Assembly (NCBI RefSeq): GCF_000012945.1
Contig: NC_007511.1
Location: forward strand, 558,001-622,000
Origin: Burkholderia lata
Lineage (GTDB): Bacteria > Pseudomonadota > Gammaproteobacteria > Burkholderiales > Burkholderiaceae
Length of the DNA: 64,000 nucleotides
Direction of reading: 5' to 3'
Shown here: positions 8,897 to 18,721 of the stretch, piece by piece
Numbering within the stretch: the first letter of the stretch is position 1
Layout: the number at the start of each line of letters is the position of its first letter
The notes under the pieces: generated by a model
What the model was told of the DNA's origin: nothing
The model's database searches: none
Seen by the model: the letters and a program-made list of their open reading frames with translations, nothing else
Made by a program: the position numbers and the translations under genes

Positions 8897-11800
8897 ATGG
8901 ATTTGCTGCGCTTCCTGTTGCTCCTGCCGATTCGCGTGGCGGGCTTCGTCTGGTGGCTCCTCGGCTGCGCGCTGCGGCCGCTGGTCGGCGACGTGTCGTG
9001 GACGGCGCCCGCATGGATGGGCATCACCGTCGCGGCCGTGCGCCGCCGGCCGTGGCATGCCGGCGGCCTGGTGCTGCTCGCGGCCGCGCTCGGCTACGGA
9101 GTGTACTGGTTCAAGCACCGCCCGAAGCCGCCCGAGCCCGAGACCGTCAGCTTCACCGTGAAGGCGCCGGCGATCACCACCTATGAGGTGGACGACTCCG
9201 ACAAGCCGAAGATCACCGTGCATCCGCTCGAAGTCGTGTTCGCGCAATCGGCGGCGCCGATCGAACAGGTCGGCAAGCCGGCCGGCGACGGCATCGAGAT
9301 GACGCCCGCGCTGAAAGGCGCATGGGAGTGGGCCGACGACAAGACGCTGCGCTTCACGCCGGCGGCCGACTGGCCGGTCGGCGCACACGTCGAGGTGCGT
9401 TTCGCGGTGCACCGGGTGTTCGCGCCGCAGGTGACGATGCATGACGACCGCTTCGCCTTCGACCTGCCCGCGTTCGCCGCGACGTTCGGCAACAATGAGT
9501 TCTACCAGAACCCCGACAATCCGGCGGAGAAGCAGGCGCTGCTGCAGTTGCGCTTCAACTACCCGGTCGATCCGGCCGAATTCGAGAAGCGCATCGGCCT
9601 CGTGCTGGTCGGCCGCGACGGCAAGAATTCGACGCCGCTGCGCTACACGGTCAACTACGACAAGATGAAGACGAGCGCGTGGGTCTACTCGCAGCCGCTC
9701 GAGATTCCGCGCGATCCGCTGGTGGCCCGGCTCGACGTCGACAAGGGCGTGAAGAGTTCGCGCGGCGGCAACGGCACGCCGGACGTGCTGCATGCGTCGG
9801 TCAACGTGCCGGGGCTCTACAGCCTGTCGATCGCCAACATCGCGCCGACGCTCGTCGACAACGAGCGCTACGAGCCCGAGCAGGTACTCGTCGCGGAAGC
9901 GTCGGACGGCGTGCGCAGCGCCGACCTGGCCGCGCGCGCCAAGGCGTGGGTGCTGCCGAAGCGCAAGCCGGGCGTCGATCAGTCGGATGACGATCCGCCG
10001 TACGAATGGAACGTGGCCGACATCAGCGATGCGGTGCTGAAGCAGTCGAAGCCGCTGCCGCTCGACGCGGTGCCGACCGAGAACGACTACGCGACGCTGC
10101 AAAGCTTCAAGTACCACGCGACACCGGGCGATCGCATCGTCGTGCGTTTCGCGGGCGACCTGAAATCGGCGGGCGGCTACCTGCTCGCCGAGCCGGTGAC
10201 GACCGCCTTCACGGTGCCCGACTATCCGAAGCTGCTGCGCTTCATGGCCGACGGTTCGCTGCTGTCGATGAGCGGCAGCAAGCGGCTGTCGGTCGTGTCG
10301 CGCAACCTGCCGGGGATGAAGGTCGAGATCGGCCGCGTGCTGCCCGACCAGCTCCAGCATCTGGTGAGCTTCAACAACGGCACGTACGCGCGGCCCGAGC
10401 TGTCGTATTCGTTCAGCGAGGATCACATCGTCGAGCGCTTCGTGCAGACGCGCGCGTTCCCGGCCGGCGACCCCGGCAAGGCGCATTACGAAGGCATCGA
10501 TCTCGGCCAGTACCTGAAAGGCGGCAAGCGCGGCGTGTTCCTGCTGCACCTGACGAAGTACGACCCGGCGGCCGAGAAAAAGAAGGCCGACGATGCGAAG
10601 GATAGCGATGCATCGTCCGGCGACGGCAGCCAGGATCAGTCCGACAACGCCGATTCGAGCGACAGCAACGGCAACAGCAATGGCGACGACAGCGACAACG
10701 CGCTCGGCGACACGCGCCTGATCGTCGTGACCGATCTCGGGATGCTGGTCAAGAAAGCGCTCGACGGCAGCCAGGACGTGTTCGTCCAGTCGATCCGCAA
10801 TGGCCGCCCGGTTGCGGGCGCAACCGTGTCGGTGCTCGCGGTGAACGGCCAGGCGCTGTTCACGCAGACCACCAGCGCCGACGGCATCGTGCATTTCCCC
10901 GCGTTCAAGGGACTCGACCGCGAGAAGCGGCCGCAACTGTATGTCGTGAAGAAGGACACCGACCTGTCGTTCCTGCCGGTGGCCGGCCGCGATCGCCAGC
11001 TCGATTTCTCGCGTTTCGACGTCGACGGCGAGCGCAATGCGACGGGCCAGGGGCAACTATCCGCGTACCTGTTTTCGGACCGCGGCCTGTATCGCCCCGG
11101 TGATCCGTTCCACATCGGCCTGATCGTGCGCGCGGCGAGCTGGGCGCGCAGCCCGGCCGGCGTGCCGCTGCAGGCGGAGATCGTCGACCCGCGCGGGATC
11201 ACCGTCGAACGCAAGCCGGTGACGGTCGACGCGACCGGCTTCACCGAGCTCGGCTATACGACGGCCGAAACGGCGCCGACCGGCACGTGGACGGTCAACC
11301 TGTACATCGTCAAGGACGGCCAGCCGGGCGCCGAGCCGATCGGCAGCACGACGGTGCAGGTGAAGGAGTTCCTGCCCGACCGGATGAAGGTCGACGCGAA
11401 GCTGTCGCAGCAGGTCGTCGAAGGGTGGGTGAAGCCGAAGGGGCTGAAGGGCATCGTCGATGCGCAGAACCTGTTCGGCACGCCGGCGGAGAAGCGCCGC
11501 GTCGCGGCGACGCTGACGCTGCGCCCGGTGTGGCCGTCGTTCCGCAGCTGGCAGGGCTATCACTTCTTCGATGCACGCCGCGCGAAGGAGGGCTACACGA
11601 CGACGCTGCAGGACGGCACGACCGACGACAAGGGCCATGCCGAGTTCGATCTCGATCTCGACAAGTACGCGGACGCGACCTACCAGCTCTACTTCCAGGC
11701 GAAGGCCTATGAAGCGGAAGGCGGGCGCAACGTCGCCGCGAACGCGCAGACGCTCGTGTCGAACAACGACTGGCTCGTCGGCTACAAGTCGGTCGACGAT

Positions 11801-14800
11801 CTCGGCTACGTGAAGCGCGGCAGCCCGCGCACGGTGCGGCTCGTCGCGATCGATCCGAACGCGAAGGCGATCGACGTGAAGGGCCTGCGCGCACAGCTCG
11901 TCGAGGAACGCTACGTGTCGGTGCTGACCAAGCAGGATTCCGGCGCGTACAAATACGATTCGCGGCTGAAGGAGGTGCCGGTCGACGAGAAGCCGCTGGC
12001 GATTCCGGCGGCCGGGCTCGACTTCACGCTGCGTACCGACAAGCCGGGCAGCTATGCGCTCGTGATCCGCAACGCGGACGGCGCCGCGGTGAACCGGATC
12101 GAGTATTCGGTCACGGGCGACGCGAACGTCACGCGCTCGCTCGACCGCAACGCGGAGCTGCAGGTGACGCTCGCGAAGCACGACTACAAGCCGGGCGAGC
12201 AGGTCGAGATCGCGATCCGCGCACCTTATGCGGGCAGCGGCCTGATCACGATCGAGCGCGACAAGGTGTATGCGCACGCGTGGTTCCATGCGGATACGAC
12301 GAGCTCGATCCAGCACATCACCGTGCCGGCCGGCTTCGAGGGCAATGGCTACATCAACGTGCAGTACATCCGCGATCCGTCGTCCGATGAAATCTTCATG
12401 AGCCCGCTGAGCTACGGCGTCGTGCCGTTTTCGGTGAACCTCGACGCGCGCCGCAATGCGGTATCGGTCGATGCGCCGGCGCTCGTGAAGCCCGGCGACA
12501 CGGTGAATTTCACCGTGCATTCGGCGAAGCCCGCGAAGGTCGTCGTGTTCGCGGTCGACGAGGGCATCCTGCAGGTTGCGCGCTACAAGCTCGGCGATCC
12601 GTTGAAGTTCTTCTTCCGCAAGCGGATGCTCGAAGTCGGCACGTCGCAGATCCTCGACCTGATCCTGCCGGACTTCGAGAAGCTGATGGCGATGGCCGCG
12701 CCAGGCGGCGACGCCGACGATGCGATCGGCCGCCAGCTGAACCCGTTCAAGCGCAAGCGCGACAAGCCGGTCGTCTACTGGTCGGGGATCGTCGACGTGA
12801 ACGGCGACACGCGCCTGAGCTACACCGTGCCCGACTATTTCAACGGCAAGCTGCGCGTGATGGCCGTGTCGGTATCGCCGGACCTGGTCGGCACGTTCGA
12901 AGGCGCGACGACGGTGCGCGGCGATTTCGTGCTGTCGCCGAACGTGCCGACGACGCTCGCGCCGGGAGACGAAGCCGACGTCAGCGTCGGTGTCGCGAAC
13001 AACCTGACGGGTGTCGGCAACCAGCCGGTGCCGGTTGCGGTCACGCTGAAGACGGGCCCGCAGTTGCAGGTGATCGGGCCGGCCACGCAGAACGTCGCGC
13101 TCGCGCCGCAGCACGAGGGTGTCGCCATGTTCCGCGTGAAGGCGACCGATACGCTCGGCTCGGGTTCGCTGTCGTTCGGCGCGCGCTATGGCGCGAAAGG
13201 GGCGCAGCAGCGGGTCGACGTGTCGGTGCGGCCGGCCGCCGCGTTCCGCACGCAGCTCGACATCGCGCGGCTCGATCCGGGCAAGAAGGCAAGCGTGCCG
13301 AACCTGCGGTCGATGTACGACGCGTATGCGTCACGCGATGCGAGCATCTCGACCGCGCCGCTCGTGCTGTCCGAAGGGTTGTCGTCGTATCTCGTCAACT
13401 TCGAGCACTACTGCAGCGAGCAGATGGTGAGCGCGTCGGTGCCGCGCGTGTTCGCGGCGAAGTGGCTGTCGGTGCGCGCGCTGACGAGCGCGATGCATGC
13501 GACCGACGCCGGCGCCGACGCGACGAACGCGGCGGCGATCACGCAGTTCCTCGGCGTGCTGCGCAGCCGGCAGAACGCGCAGGGCGGGTTCGGGCTGTGG
13601 AGCGCGACGCCGGATGCCGATCCGTTCGTGTCCGCGTACGCGATGCACGTGCTGCTCGACGCGCGCGAGCGCGGCATCGCGGTGCCGAAGGACATGCTCG
13701 ACGCGGGGAACCAGTATCTGCAGAAGCTTGCAGCGAACGACTCGCTCGGCTCGCTCGACCTGCTGCGGCAGCGCGCGTACGCGGTGTATCTGCTGACGCG
13801 CCAGGGCAACGTGACGACCAACAGCCTCGCGGCCGTGCAGAAGCGGCTGCAGGATGCGTATCCGAACGACTGGAAGAACGATCTCGCAGCCGCGTGGCTT
13901 GCCGCGTCGTACCAACTGCTGAAGCAGGACAAGGAGGCCGCGGCGTTGATCGCGGGCCCGCAGGCGCTGCTCGAGCGCAAGCGTGCATCCGACGGCGGCT
14001 ACGTGACGGGCTACTACATCGATCCGCTGACGCGCGACGCGAGCGTGCTGTACCTGATCGCGAAGCACTTCCCGGAGCGCGTGCGCAAGCTGTCGCCGCG
14101 CGCGATGGACAACCTCGCCGCGCCGCTCGTCGACAACCGATACAACACGCTGTCGTCGGCGATGACGATCCTCGCGCTCGATGCGTATGCGGCGTCGAGC
14201 GCGGGCCAGCTCGACCAGCTCGCGATCGACGAGGTGCGCGCGGGCGCCGCGGCGAAGGACGTATCGTCGATCCAGGCGAACCTCGTGCGCTCGGGCACGT
14301 GGTCGGCCGGTGCGTCGCGCGTCGATTTCGTGAACGGCAGCACGTTGCCCGCATGGTGGATCACGAGCCAGTCGGGCTACGACCGCGGCACGTCGACGAA
14401 GGCGATCAAGAACGGGCTGGAGATCGTGCGTGACTACACCGACACGGACGGCAAGCCGCTCGACAAGATCACGGTCGGCCAGGAGATCGACGTGCACCTG
14501 AAGATCCGGGCGACGGGCTCGGCGAGCGTCGGCAACATCGCGATCGTCGACCTGTTGCCGGGCGGCTTCGATCCGGTGATCGCGCCGCCGCCCGTCACCG
14601 ACGCGCAGGATGGCGACAGCAATGGCGACGACGCCGCGTCGGCGCCGGTCGCCGATGCACCGTGGCGTTCGCCGATCGGCGTGAAGGGTTCCACGTGGCA
14701 GCCGCAGTTCGCGGACGTGCGCGAGGATCGTGTGGTGATCTACGGCACCGCGACGACCGACGTGCGCGAGTTCGTCTACCGGATCAAGGCGAGCAACGCG

Positions 14801-14905
14801 GGCCGCTTCATCGCGCCGCCGGCATACGGCGAGTCGATGTACGACCGCCGCTTGCAGGCCCAGGCGCCCGGCGGGTCGACACTGACGGTGGAGCGCGTGC
14901 GATGA
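8897..14905 (+). CDS. yfhM: Bacterial alpha-2-macroglobulin family protein (YfhM/MagD type)
   Basis: A 2002 aa envelope protein that traps proteases and is thought to work with PBP1C to protect or repair a breached periplasm. The thioester motif CSEQ is present at residues 1506-1509, inside the terpenoid-cyclase-like domain. MG1-MG2 macroglobulin domains occupy the first half, with the bait region and A2M domain around residues 1100-1350. The N terminus is two hydrophobic stretches (about 3-22 and 53-72) with no lipobox cysteine, so it is anchored by a membrane segment rather than as a lipoprotein. An Asp/Ser/Asn-rich linker lies at about residues 560-605. It is some 350 residues longer than the E. 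coli protein. An AAGGAA ribosome site precedes the ATG. It is coupled to pbpC downstream. Confidence 0.95.
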   Translation: MDLLRFLLLLPIRVAGFVWWLLGCALRPLVGDVSWTAPAWMGITVAAVRRRPWHAGGLVLLAAALGYGVYWFKHRPKPPEPETVSFTVKAPAITTYEVDDSDKPKITVHPLEVVFAQSAAPIEQVGKPAGDGIEMTPALKGAWEWADDKTLRFTPAADWPVGAHVEVRFAVHRVFAPQVTMHDDRFAFDLPAFAATFGNNEFYQNPDNPAEKQALLQLRFNYPVDPAEFEKRIGLVLVGRDGKNSTPLRYTVNYDKMKTSAWVYSQPLEIPRDPLVARLDVDKGVKSSRGGNGTPDVLHASVNVPGLYSLSIANIAPTLVDNERYEPEQVLVAEASDGVRSADLAARAKAWVLPKRKPGVDQSDDDPPYEWNVADISDAVLKQSKPLPLDAVPTENDYATLQSFKYHATPGDRIVVRFAGDLKSAGGYLLAEPVTTAFTVPDYPKLLRFMADGSLLSMSGSKRLSVVSRNLPGMKVEIGRVLPDQLQHLVSFNNGTYARPELSYSFSEDHIVERFVQTRAFPAGDPGKAHYEGIDLGQYLKGGKRGVFLLHLTKYDPAAEKKKADDAKDSDASSGDGSQDQSDNADSSDSNGNSNGDDSDNALGDTRLIVVTDLGMLVKKALDGSQDVFVQSIRNGRPVAGATVSVLAVNGQALFTQTTSADGIVHFPAFKGLDREKRPQLYVVKKDTDLSFLPVAGRDRQLDFSRFDVDGERNATGQGQLSAYLFSDRGLYRPGDPFHIGLIVRAASWARSPAGVPLQAEIVDPRGITVERKPVTVDATGFTELGYTTAETAPTGTWTVNLYIVKDGQPGAEPIGSTTVQVKEFLPDRMKVDAKLSQQVVEGWVKPKGLKGIVDAQNLFGTPAEKRRVAATLTLRPVWPSFRSWQGYHFFDARRAKEGYTTTLQDGTTDDKGHAEFDLDLDKYADATYQLYFQAKAYEAEGGRNVAANAQTLVSNNDWLVGYKSVDDLGYVKRGSPRTVRLVAIDPNAKAIDVKGLRAQLVEERYVSVLTKQDSGAYKYDSRLKEVPVDEKPLAIPAAGLDFTLRTDKPGSYALVIRNADGAAVNRIEYSVTGDANVTRSLDRNAELQVTLAKHDYKPGEQVEIAIRAPYAGSGLITIERDKVYAHAWFHADTTSSIQHITVPAGFEGNGYINVQYIRDPSSDEIFMSPLSYGVVPFSVNLDARRNAVSVDAPALVKPGDTVNFTVHSAKPAKVVVFAVDEGILQVARYKLGDPLKFFFRKRMLEVGTSQILDLILPDFEKLMAMAAPGGDADDAIGRQLNPFKRKRDKPVVYWSGIVDVNGDTRLSYTVPDYFNGKLRVMAVSVSPDLVGTFEGATTVRGDFVLSPNVPTTLAPGDEADVSVGVANNLTGVGNQPVPVAVTLKTGPQLQVIGPATQNVALAPQHEGVAMFRVKATDTLGSGSLSFGARYGAKGAQQRVDVSVRPAAAFRTQLDIARLDPGKKASVPNLRSMYDAYASRDASISTAPLVLSEGLSSYLVNFEHYCSEQMVSASVPRVFAAKWLSVRALTSAMHATDAGADATNAAAITQFLGVLRSRQNAQGGFGLWSATPDADPFVSAYAMHVLLDARERGIAVPKDMLDAGNQYLQKLAANDSLGSLDLLRQRAYAVYLLTRQGNVTTNSLAAVQKRLQDAYPNDWKNDLAAAWLAASYQLLKQDKEAAALIAGPQALLERKRASDGGYVTGYYIDPLTRDASVLYLIAKHFPERVRKLSPRAMDNLAAPLVDNRYNTLSSAMTILALDAYAASSAGQLDQLAIDEVRAGAAAKDVSSIQANLVRSGTWSAGASRVDFVNGSTLPAWWITSQSGYDRGTSTKAIKNGLEIVRDYTDTDGKPLDKITVGQEIDVHLKIRATGSASVGNIAIVDLLPGGFDPVIAPPPVTDAQDGDSNGDDAASAPVADAPWRSPIGVKGSTWQPQFADVREDRVVIYGTATTDVREFVYRIKASNAGRFIAPPAYGESMYDRRLQAQAPGGSTLTVERVR

Positions 14906-14959
14906 CGATGAGGCTGCAACGTCGTTACCGGCCGCGCCGGGTGCGAGGAGCGCCCGCGC

Positions 14960-17374
14960 GTGGCTGACGACGTTTCGGTGCGCCAGCGCGTGCTGCACGG
15001 CGCCGGCCGCTGGCTGCATCGCTGGCAGAACTGGATCGCCGGCGCGCTGCTCGCGTTCGTGGCGCTGGCCGCGTGCCGGCTGTGGCCGCATCCGCCGCTG
15101 CGCGACTGGAAGCCGTCGTCGGTCGCGGTGGTCGACGCACAGGGCCATTTGCTGCGGCTCACGCTCGCGAAGGACGACCGCTACCGGCTGTGGGTACCGC
15201 TCGACCGGATGTCGCCGCAACTCGTCGAAGCCGTGATGCTGCACGAGGACCGCTGGTTCTGGTGGCATCCCGGCTTCAACCCGTACGGGCTCGCGCGCGG
15301 CGCGTGGATCACGTACGTGCGCGGCGGCAATCCGCAGGGCGGCTCGACGCTGACGATGCAACTCGCCCGCTCGCTGTGGCGGCTGAACACGCGCACGCCG
15401 GCAGGCAAGCTCGAGCAGGTTGCGCGCGCCGTGCAGCTCGAACTCTTCTATTCGAAACGGCAGATCCTCGAAGCGTATCTGAACGATGCGCCGTACGGCC
15501 GCAACGTCGAAGGCGCGGGCACCGCGAGCGTCGTCTATTTCGACCGGATGCCCGACGCGCTCACCCTGCCGGAGGCGCTCGCGCTCGCGGTGATTCCGCA
15601 GGACCCGGCGCGGCGCGTGCGCGGCGGGCAGGATGAAATCAACCGCGCGCTGGCCGTGTCGCGCAACCGGCTGTATGCGCGCTGGCTGACGAAGCATCCG
15701 GGCGATGCATCGTTCAAGCCGCTGTTCGCGTTGCCGCTTGCGATGCGGCCGTTGTCCGCGTTGCCGTTCGATGCGCCGCATGCGGTCGACCAGGCGCTCG
15801 CCGCACGCAGCGCGTGGCGTACGACCTCGAGCGCGGCGGCGAACGACAGCGACACCGACGTGCGGCTCGTGACGACGCTCGATCTCGACCTGCAGCACAC
15901 GCTCGAACGGCAGATCGCACGCTATGTCGCACGCAACGATACGCGCGGCGTGCGCAACGCGGCGGCGATCCTCGTCGATACGCGCGACATGGGGGTGAAG
16001 GCGCTCGTCGGCTCCGCGAACTTCTTCGACCGCACGATCGACGGGCAGGTGAACGGCACGCTCGCGCGGCGCTCACCTGGCTCGACGCTCAAGCCGTTCA
16101 TCTATGCGCTCGGCTTCGATCAGGGCGTGCTGCATCCGCAGACGGTACTGCGCGACGTGCCGACCGCATTCGGCCCGTATGCGCCGGAGAATTTCGACGG
16201 TCATTTCCTCGGGCCGATCACCGCGACCGATGCGCTGAACCGCAGCCGCAACGTGCCGGCCGTGTGGGTCGCGTCGCAGCTCAAGTCGCCGGATCTGTAC
16301 GGGTTCCTGCAGGAAGCCGGCGTGCGCCGGCTCGCGAGCGCGCAGCACTACGGGCTCGCACTCGTGCTCGGCGGCGGCGAAGTGACGATGCAGGATCTTG
16401 CGGCGCTCTACGCGATGCTCGCGAATCGCGGCGAGTTCCGGCCGCTGCGGTTGCGCGCGGACGAACCGGCGCTGCCCGGCCGGCGTCTGCTCAGCGCCGA
16501 GGCGAGCTACATGACGATGGACATGCTGCGCCAGCATCTGCGCCCCGACGAGACGAGCGGCGCGCAGCCATCGAGCGTGCCGGTTTACTGGAAGACCGGC
16601 ACGTCATGGTCGTTCCGCGATGCGTGGACGGCCGGCGTGTTCGGCCCGTACGTGCTGGTCGTGTGGGTCGGCAATTTCGACAACTCGACCAACACGGCGT
16701 TCGTCGGCGTCGATGCGGCCGCGCCGCTGTTCTTTCAGGTTGTCGATGCGCTGAATGCCGAGCGGACGCTCGTCGAGCCGCCGCGTGCGGTGCCGCCGAA
16801 GCTGAAGCGCGTGCGGATCTGCCTCGCGAGCGGCGACTTGCCGAACGAGTGGTGCCCGCAGCAGGGCTGGACGTGGTTCATGCCGGGCACGTCGCCGATT
16901 CGCGTGAGTACCGTGCACCGGCCGGTCGTGATCGACGATGCGACAGGGAAGGCCGCGTGCCCGCCGTACGACGGCAAGCGCACGCATACGGAGATCTTCG
17001 AGTTCTGGCCGTCGGATCTGCAACAGGTGTTCGTGCAGGCCGGCATTCCGCGCCGGCGGCCGCCGCAGAACGCAGACTGCCGCGACGCCGGGCAGGTCGA
17101 GGGCGATCCGCCGCGCATCACGTCGCCGCTGCGCGGCAGTACGTATGCGATGCGCGTGACGCGTACCGAGGAGACGCGCATCGCGTTCAACGCGACGGCC
17201 GATGCGAGCGCGCATGCGCTGTACTGGTTCGTCAACGATGCGTTTGTCGGGCGCAGTGCGCCGGGCGATGCGCTGTTCTGGCAGCCGCGGACGGCTGGCA
17301 GTTATACGGTGCGGGTGGTCGACGATCACGGGCGGAGTGATCAGCGGCCGTTGGGGGTGGGGTTGGAGCAGTAG
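14960..17374 (+). CDS. pbpC: Penicillin-binding protein 1C
   Basis: An 804 aa bifunctional peptidoglycan synthase. One N-terminal membrane helix (about residues 22-42) is followed by a GT51 glycosyltransferase domain with the catalytic glutamate E96 in LHEDRW, and a transpeptidase domain with Ser375-x-x-Lys378 (SPGSTLKPF), the SRN segment in LNRSRNVPAVW, and KTGTS from Lys545. A C-terminal BiPBP_C domain runs from about residue 700. The GTG start follows GAGGAG. It lies 54 bases after the alpha-2-macroglobulin gene, as in many proteobacteria. A decayed relative of its last codons recurs at 18644-18693. Confidence 0.95.
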   Translation: MADDVSVRQRVLHGAGRWLHRWQNWIAGALLAFVALAACRLWPHPPLRDWKPSSVAVVDAQGHLLRLTLAKDDRYRLWVPLDRMSPQLVEAVMLHEDRWFWWHPGFNPYGLARGAWITYVRGGNPQGGSTLTMQLARSLWRLNTRTPAGKLEQVARAVQLELFYSKRQILEAYLNDAPYGRNVEGAGTASVVYFDRMPDALTLPEALALAVIPQDPARRVRGGQDEINRALAVSRNRLYARWLTKHPGDASFKPLFALPLAMRPLSALPFDAPHAVDQALAARSAWRTTSSAAANDSDTDVRLVTTLDLDLQHTLERQIARYVARNDTRGVRNAAAILVDTRDMGVKALVGSANFFDRTIDGQVNGTLARRSPGSTLKPFIYALGFDQGVLHPQTVLRDVPTAFGPYAPENFDGHFLGPITATDALNRSRNVPAVWVASQLKSPDLYGFLQEAGVRRLASAQHYGLALVLGGGEVTMQDLAALYAMLANRGEFRPLRLRADEPALPGRRLLSAEASYMTMDMLRQHLRPDETSGAQPSSVPVYWKTGTSWSFRDAWTAGVFGPYVLVVWVGNFDNSTNTAFVGVDAAAPLFFQVVDALNAERTLVEPPRAVPPKLKRVRICLASGDLPNEWCPQQGWTWFMPGTSPIRVSTVHRPVVIDDATGKAACPPYDGKRTHTEIFEFWPSDLQQVFVQAGIPRRRPPQNADCRDAGQVEGDPPRITSPLRGSTYAMRVTRTEETRIAFNATADASAHALYWFVNDAFVGRSAPGDALFWQPRTAGSYTVRVVDDHGRSDQRPLGVGLEQ

Positions 17375-17440
17375 GGGCAGGCAATGTTTCCGTTGCTGCC
17401 GTCTTTTCCGGTTTTCCGTTTCAGCGATGTCGGAGTGACC

Positions 17441-18274
17441 ATGACGCACCTTGATTTGCAATCCCTGGGCCGCTTTTCACGGCACACGCGGTCGGTCGTG
17501 TGGACCGCACTGATCCTGGGAGTCGCCGGCACTGCCGTCGCGGATCAGGTTGAAGATGCCGCTAGGGCGTTTCAGCGTACGGACTACGCAACCGCGCTCG
17601 CACTTTGGCGTCCGCTTGCCGAACAAGGCAACTCACGTGCGGAAATCGGTCTCGGCAAACTCTATGAGTCGGGACTCGCGGTGCCCAAAGATCAGGCGCA
17701 AGCCAACGTCTGGTTTCAGAAAGCCGCCAATCAAGGAGACGCCGAAGGCGAATGCATCGTCGGGCTGGGATATGTGATGGGTACACACGGCCAGCCTCAG
17801 GATGTTTCTTGGGGCGTGGCGCTGATGAAGAAGGCCGTTGATCACGGAAATGCAGGGTGTGCAAATCAGATCGGAGAACTCTATCGTAACGGCTTGTTTG
17901 GCATACCAAGGGACCACGTCGAGGCGGTCGCCTGGCATAGACGCGGTGCGGAGATGGGGGATGCGCTTGCCGAACGGCGACTGGGGACGGACTATGAACT
18001 TGGCATTGGCGTGCGTCAGGATTCTGCGCAGGCGGCATACTGGTATGGAAAATCGGTAGCGCACACGCGCAAAGAGGCGGATCAGGGCGATGCCACCGCG
18101 CAACTGATCATGGGCGAATCCTACGAATGGGGCGGATCGGGCCTGGCCAGGGACAAGGCTGCGGCCCTGTATTGGTGCAAAAAATCGGCGCAACAGAGGA
18201 GCCGCGTTGCAGATGCCGCTAGGCAATGTGTCTCGCAGGTCGAGCGGGAATCATTTGCTAACGAGTCGAGGTGA
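17441..18274 (+). CDS. Sel1/TPR-like repeat protein with signal peptide
   Basis: A 277 aa periplasmic protein. A Sec signal occupies about residues 15-34 (VVWTALILGVAGTAVA), then about five to six Sel1 repeats of roughly 36 residues run from about 38 to 262, with the usual A-x-x-x-L-G-x-x-Y-x-x-G pattern (for example GLGKLYESG and QIGELYRNG). Sel1 proteins act in protein-protein contacts, and some are immunity partners of type VI lipase effectors; no effector is adjacent, so that is only a possibility. The start at 17441 follows GGAG. Base composition is less GC-rich than pbpC. It sits between pbpC and the remnants at 18.4-18.7 kb, so it is probably a later insertion. Confidence 0.85.
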   Translation: MTHLDLQSLGRFSRHTRSVVWTALILGVAGTAVADQVEDAARAFQRTDYATALALWRPLAEQGNSRAEIGLGKLYESGLAVPKDQAQANVWFQKAANQGDAEGECIVGLGYVMGTHGQPQDVSWGVALMKKAVDHGNAGCANQIGELYRNGLFGIPRDHVEAVAWHRRGAEMGDALAERRLGTDYELGIGVRQDSAQAAYWYGKSVAHTRKEADQGDATAQLIMGESYEWGGSGLARDKAAALYWCKKSAQQRSRVADAARQCVSQVERESFANESR

Positions 18275-18381
18275 GGGTCGTGTCGGTGCCGTGAACGGCG
18301 GATCTCTGCGTTTCTCGATCATGGAAACGGGGCGGTAGTTCATCCGACGGAACCGGTATCCCGTCTTTGCTTGCTCACACT

Positions 18382-18541
18382 TCACCGCAACGCGAGCGAC
18401 GTCACCTCAAACACGCGATCGATCGCGATCGCGCGCGCGTCTTTCGTGTGCATCGGCGCGGTTTCGAACACGCTCGTCATGCCGCTCGGCAGGAAACGTC
18501 GCCGGTCGAAGCGGACGGTCAGGCGCGCTGCGCCCCGGCCC
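18382..18541 (-). pseudogene. Unidentified C-terminal gene remnant
   Basis: On the minus strand an open frame of about 50 codons runs without a stop and ends in TGA at 18384-18382, with a plausible protein C terminus (RFDRRRFLPSGMTSVFETAP, then a conserved-looking acidic/basic tail). It has no start of its own and abuts the HTH-gene remnant. The codon pattern fits a real coding end. I do not recognise the family. It could instead be a chance open frame in GC-rich DNA. Confidence 0.35.
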
Positions 18542-18552
18542 ACACCATCACC

Positions 18553-18637
18553 CATCACCCATCATCCGCCTTCGCCTGCAGCCCCTCCAACCTCTGAATC
18601 ACGACCCGCAGCGCACGCCCGTGCGCGTCCGACCCAT
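18553..18637 (-). pseudogene. Remnant: diverged 3' end of the HTH regulator gene
   Basis: These 85 bases align without gaps to 23766-23850, the last 27 codons plus stop of the HTH gene, with 78 of 85 identities by my count. Read on the minus strand it stays in frame and ends GLQAKADDG-stop like the intact gene. The differences include several third-base changes, so it looks like an allele from another lineage rather than a recent copy. The 5' part of the gene is missing here. Confidence 0.82.
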
Positions 18638-18643
18638 ATCGCA

Positions 18644-18693
18644 GGCGTAGCGATCAGCGGCCGCTGGCGATCGGATTGGAGCGACAGGCGCAG
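18644..18693 (+). pseudogene. pbpC: Remnant: diverged 3' end of pbpC
   Basis: These 50 bases align without gaps to the end of pbpC at 17331-17380 with 39 identities. In the pbpC frame they read RSDQRPLAIGLE against RSDQRPLGVGLE, and most differences fall at wobble positions, which is a sign of coding homology. The copy lacks the stop at the native place and runs on for about 27 further codons. It lies 6 bases after the HTH-gene remnant. Confidence 0.65.
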
Positions 18694-18721
18694 TATCTGT
18701 ATTCGTATCGCGCGTTCGCGG

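Noticed and set aside
13331..15898. Very long open frame (855 codons) on the minus strand opposite yfhM and pbpC
   Set aside because: It lies antisense to two genes with clear domains, lacks a ribosome site and encodes Arg/His-rich sequence typical of GC-biased shadow frames.
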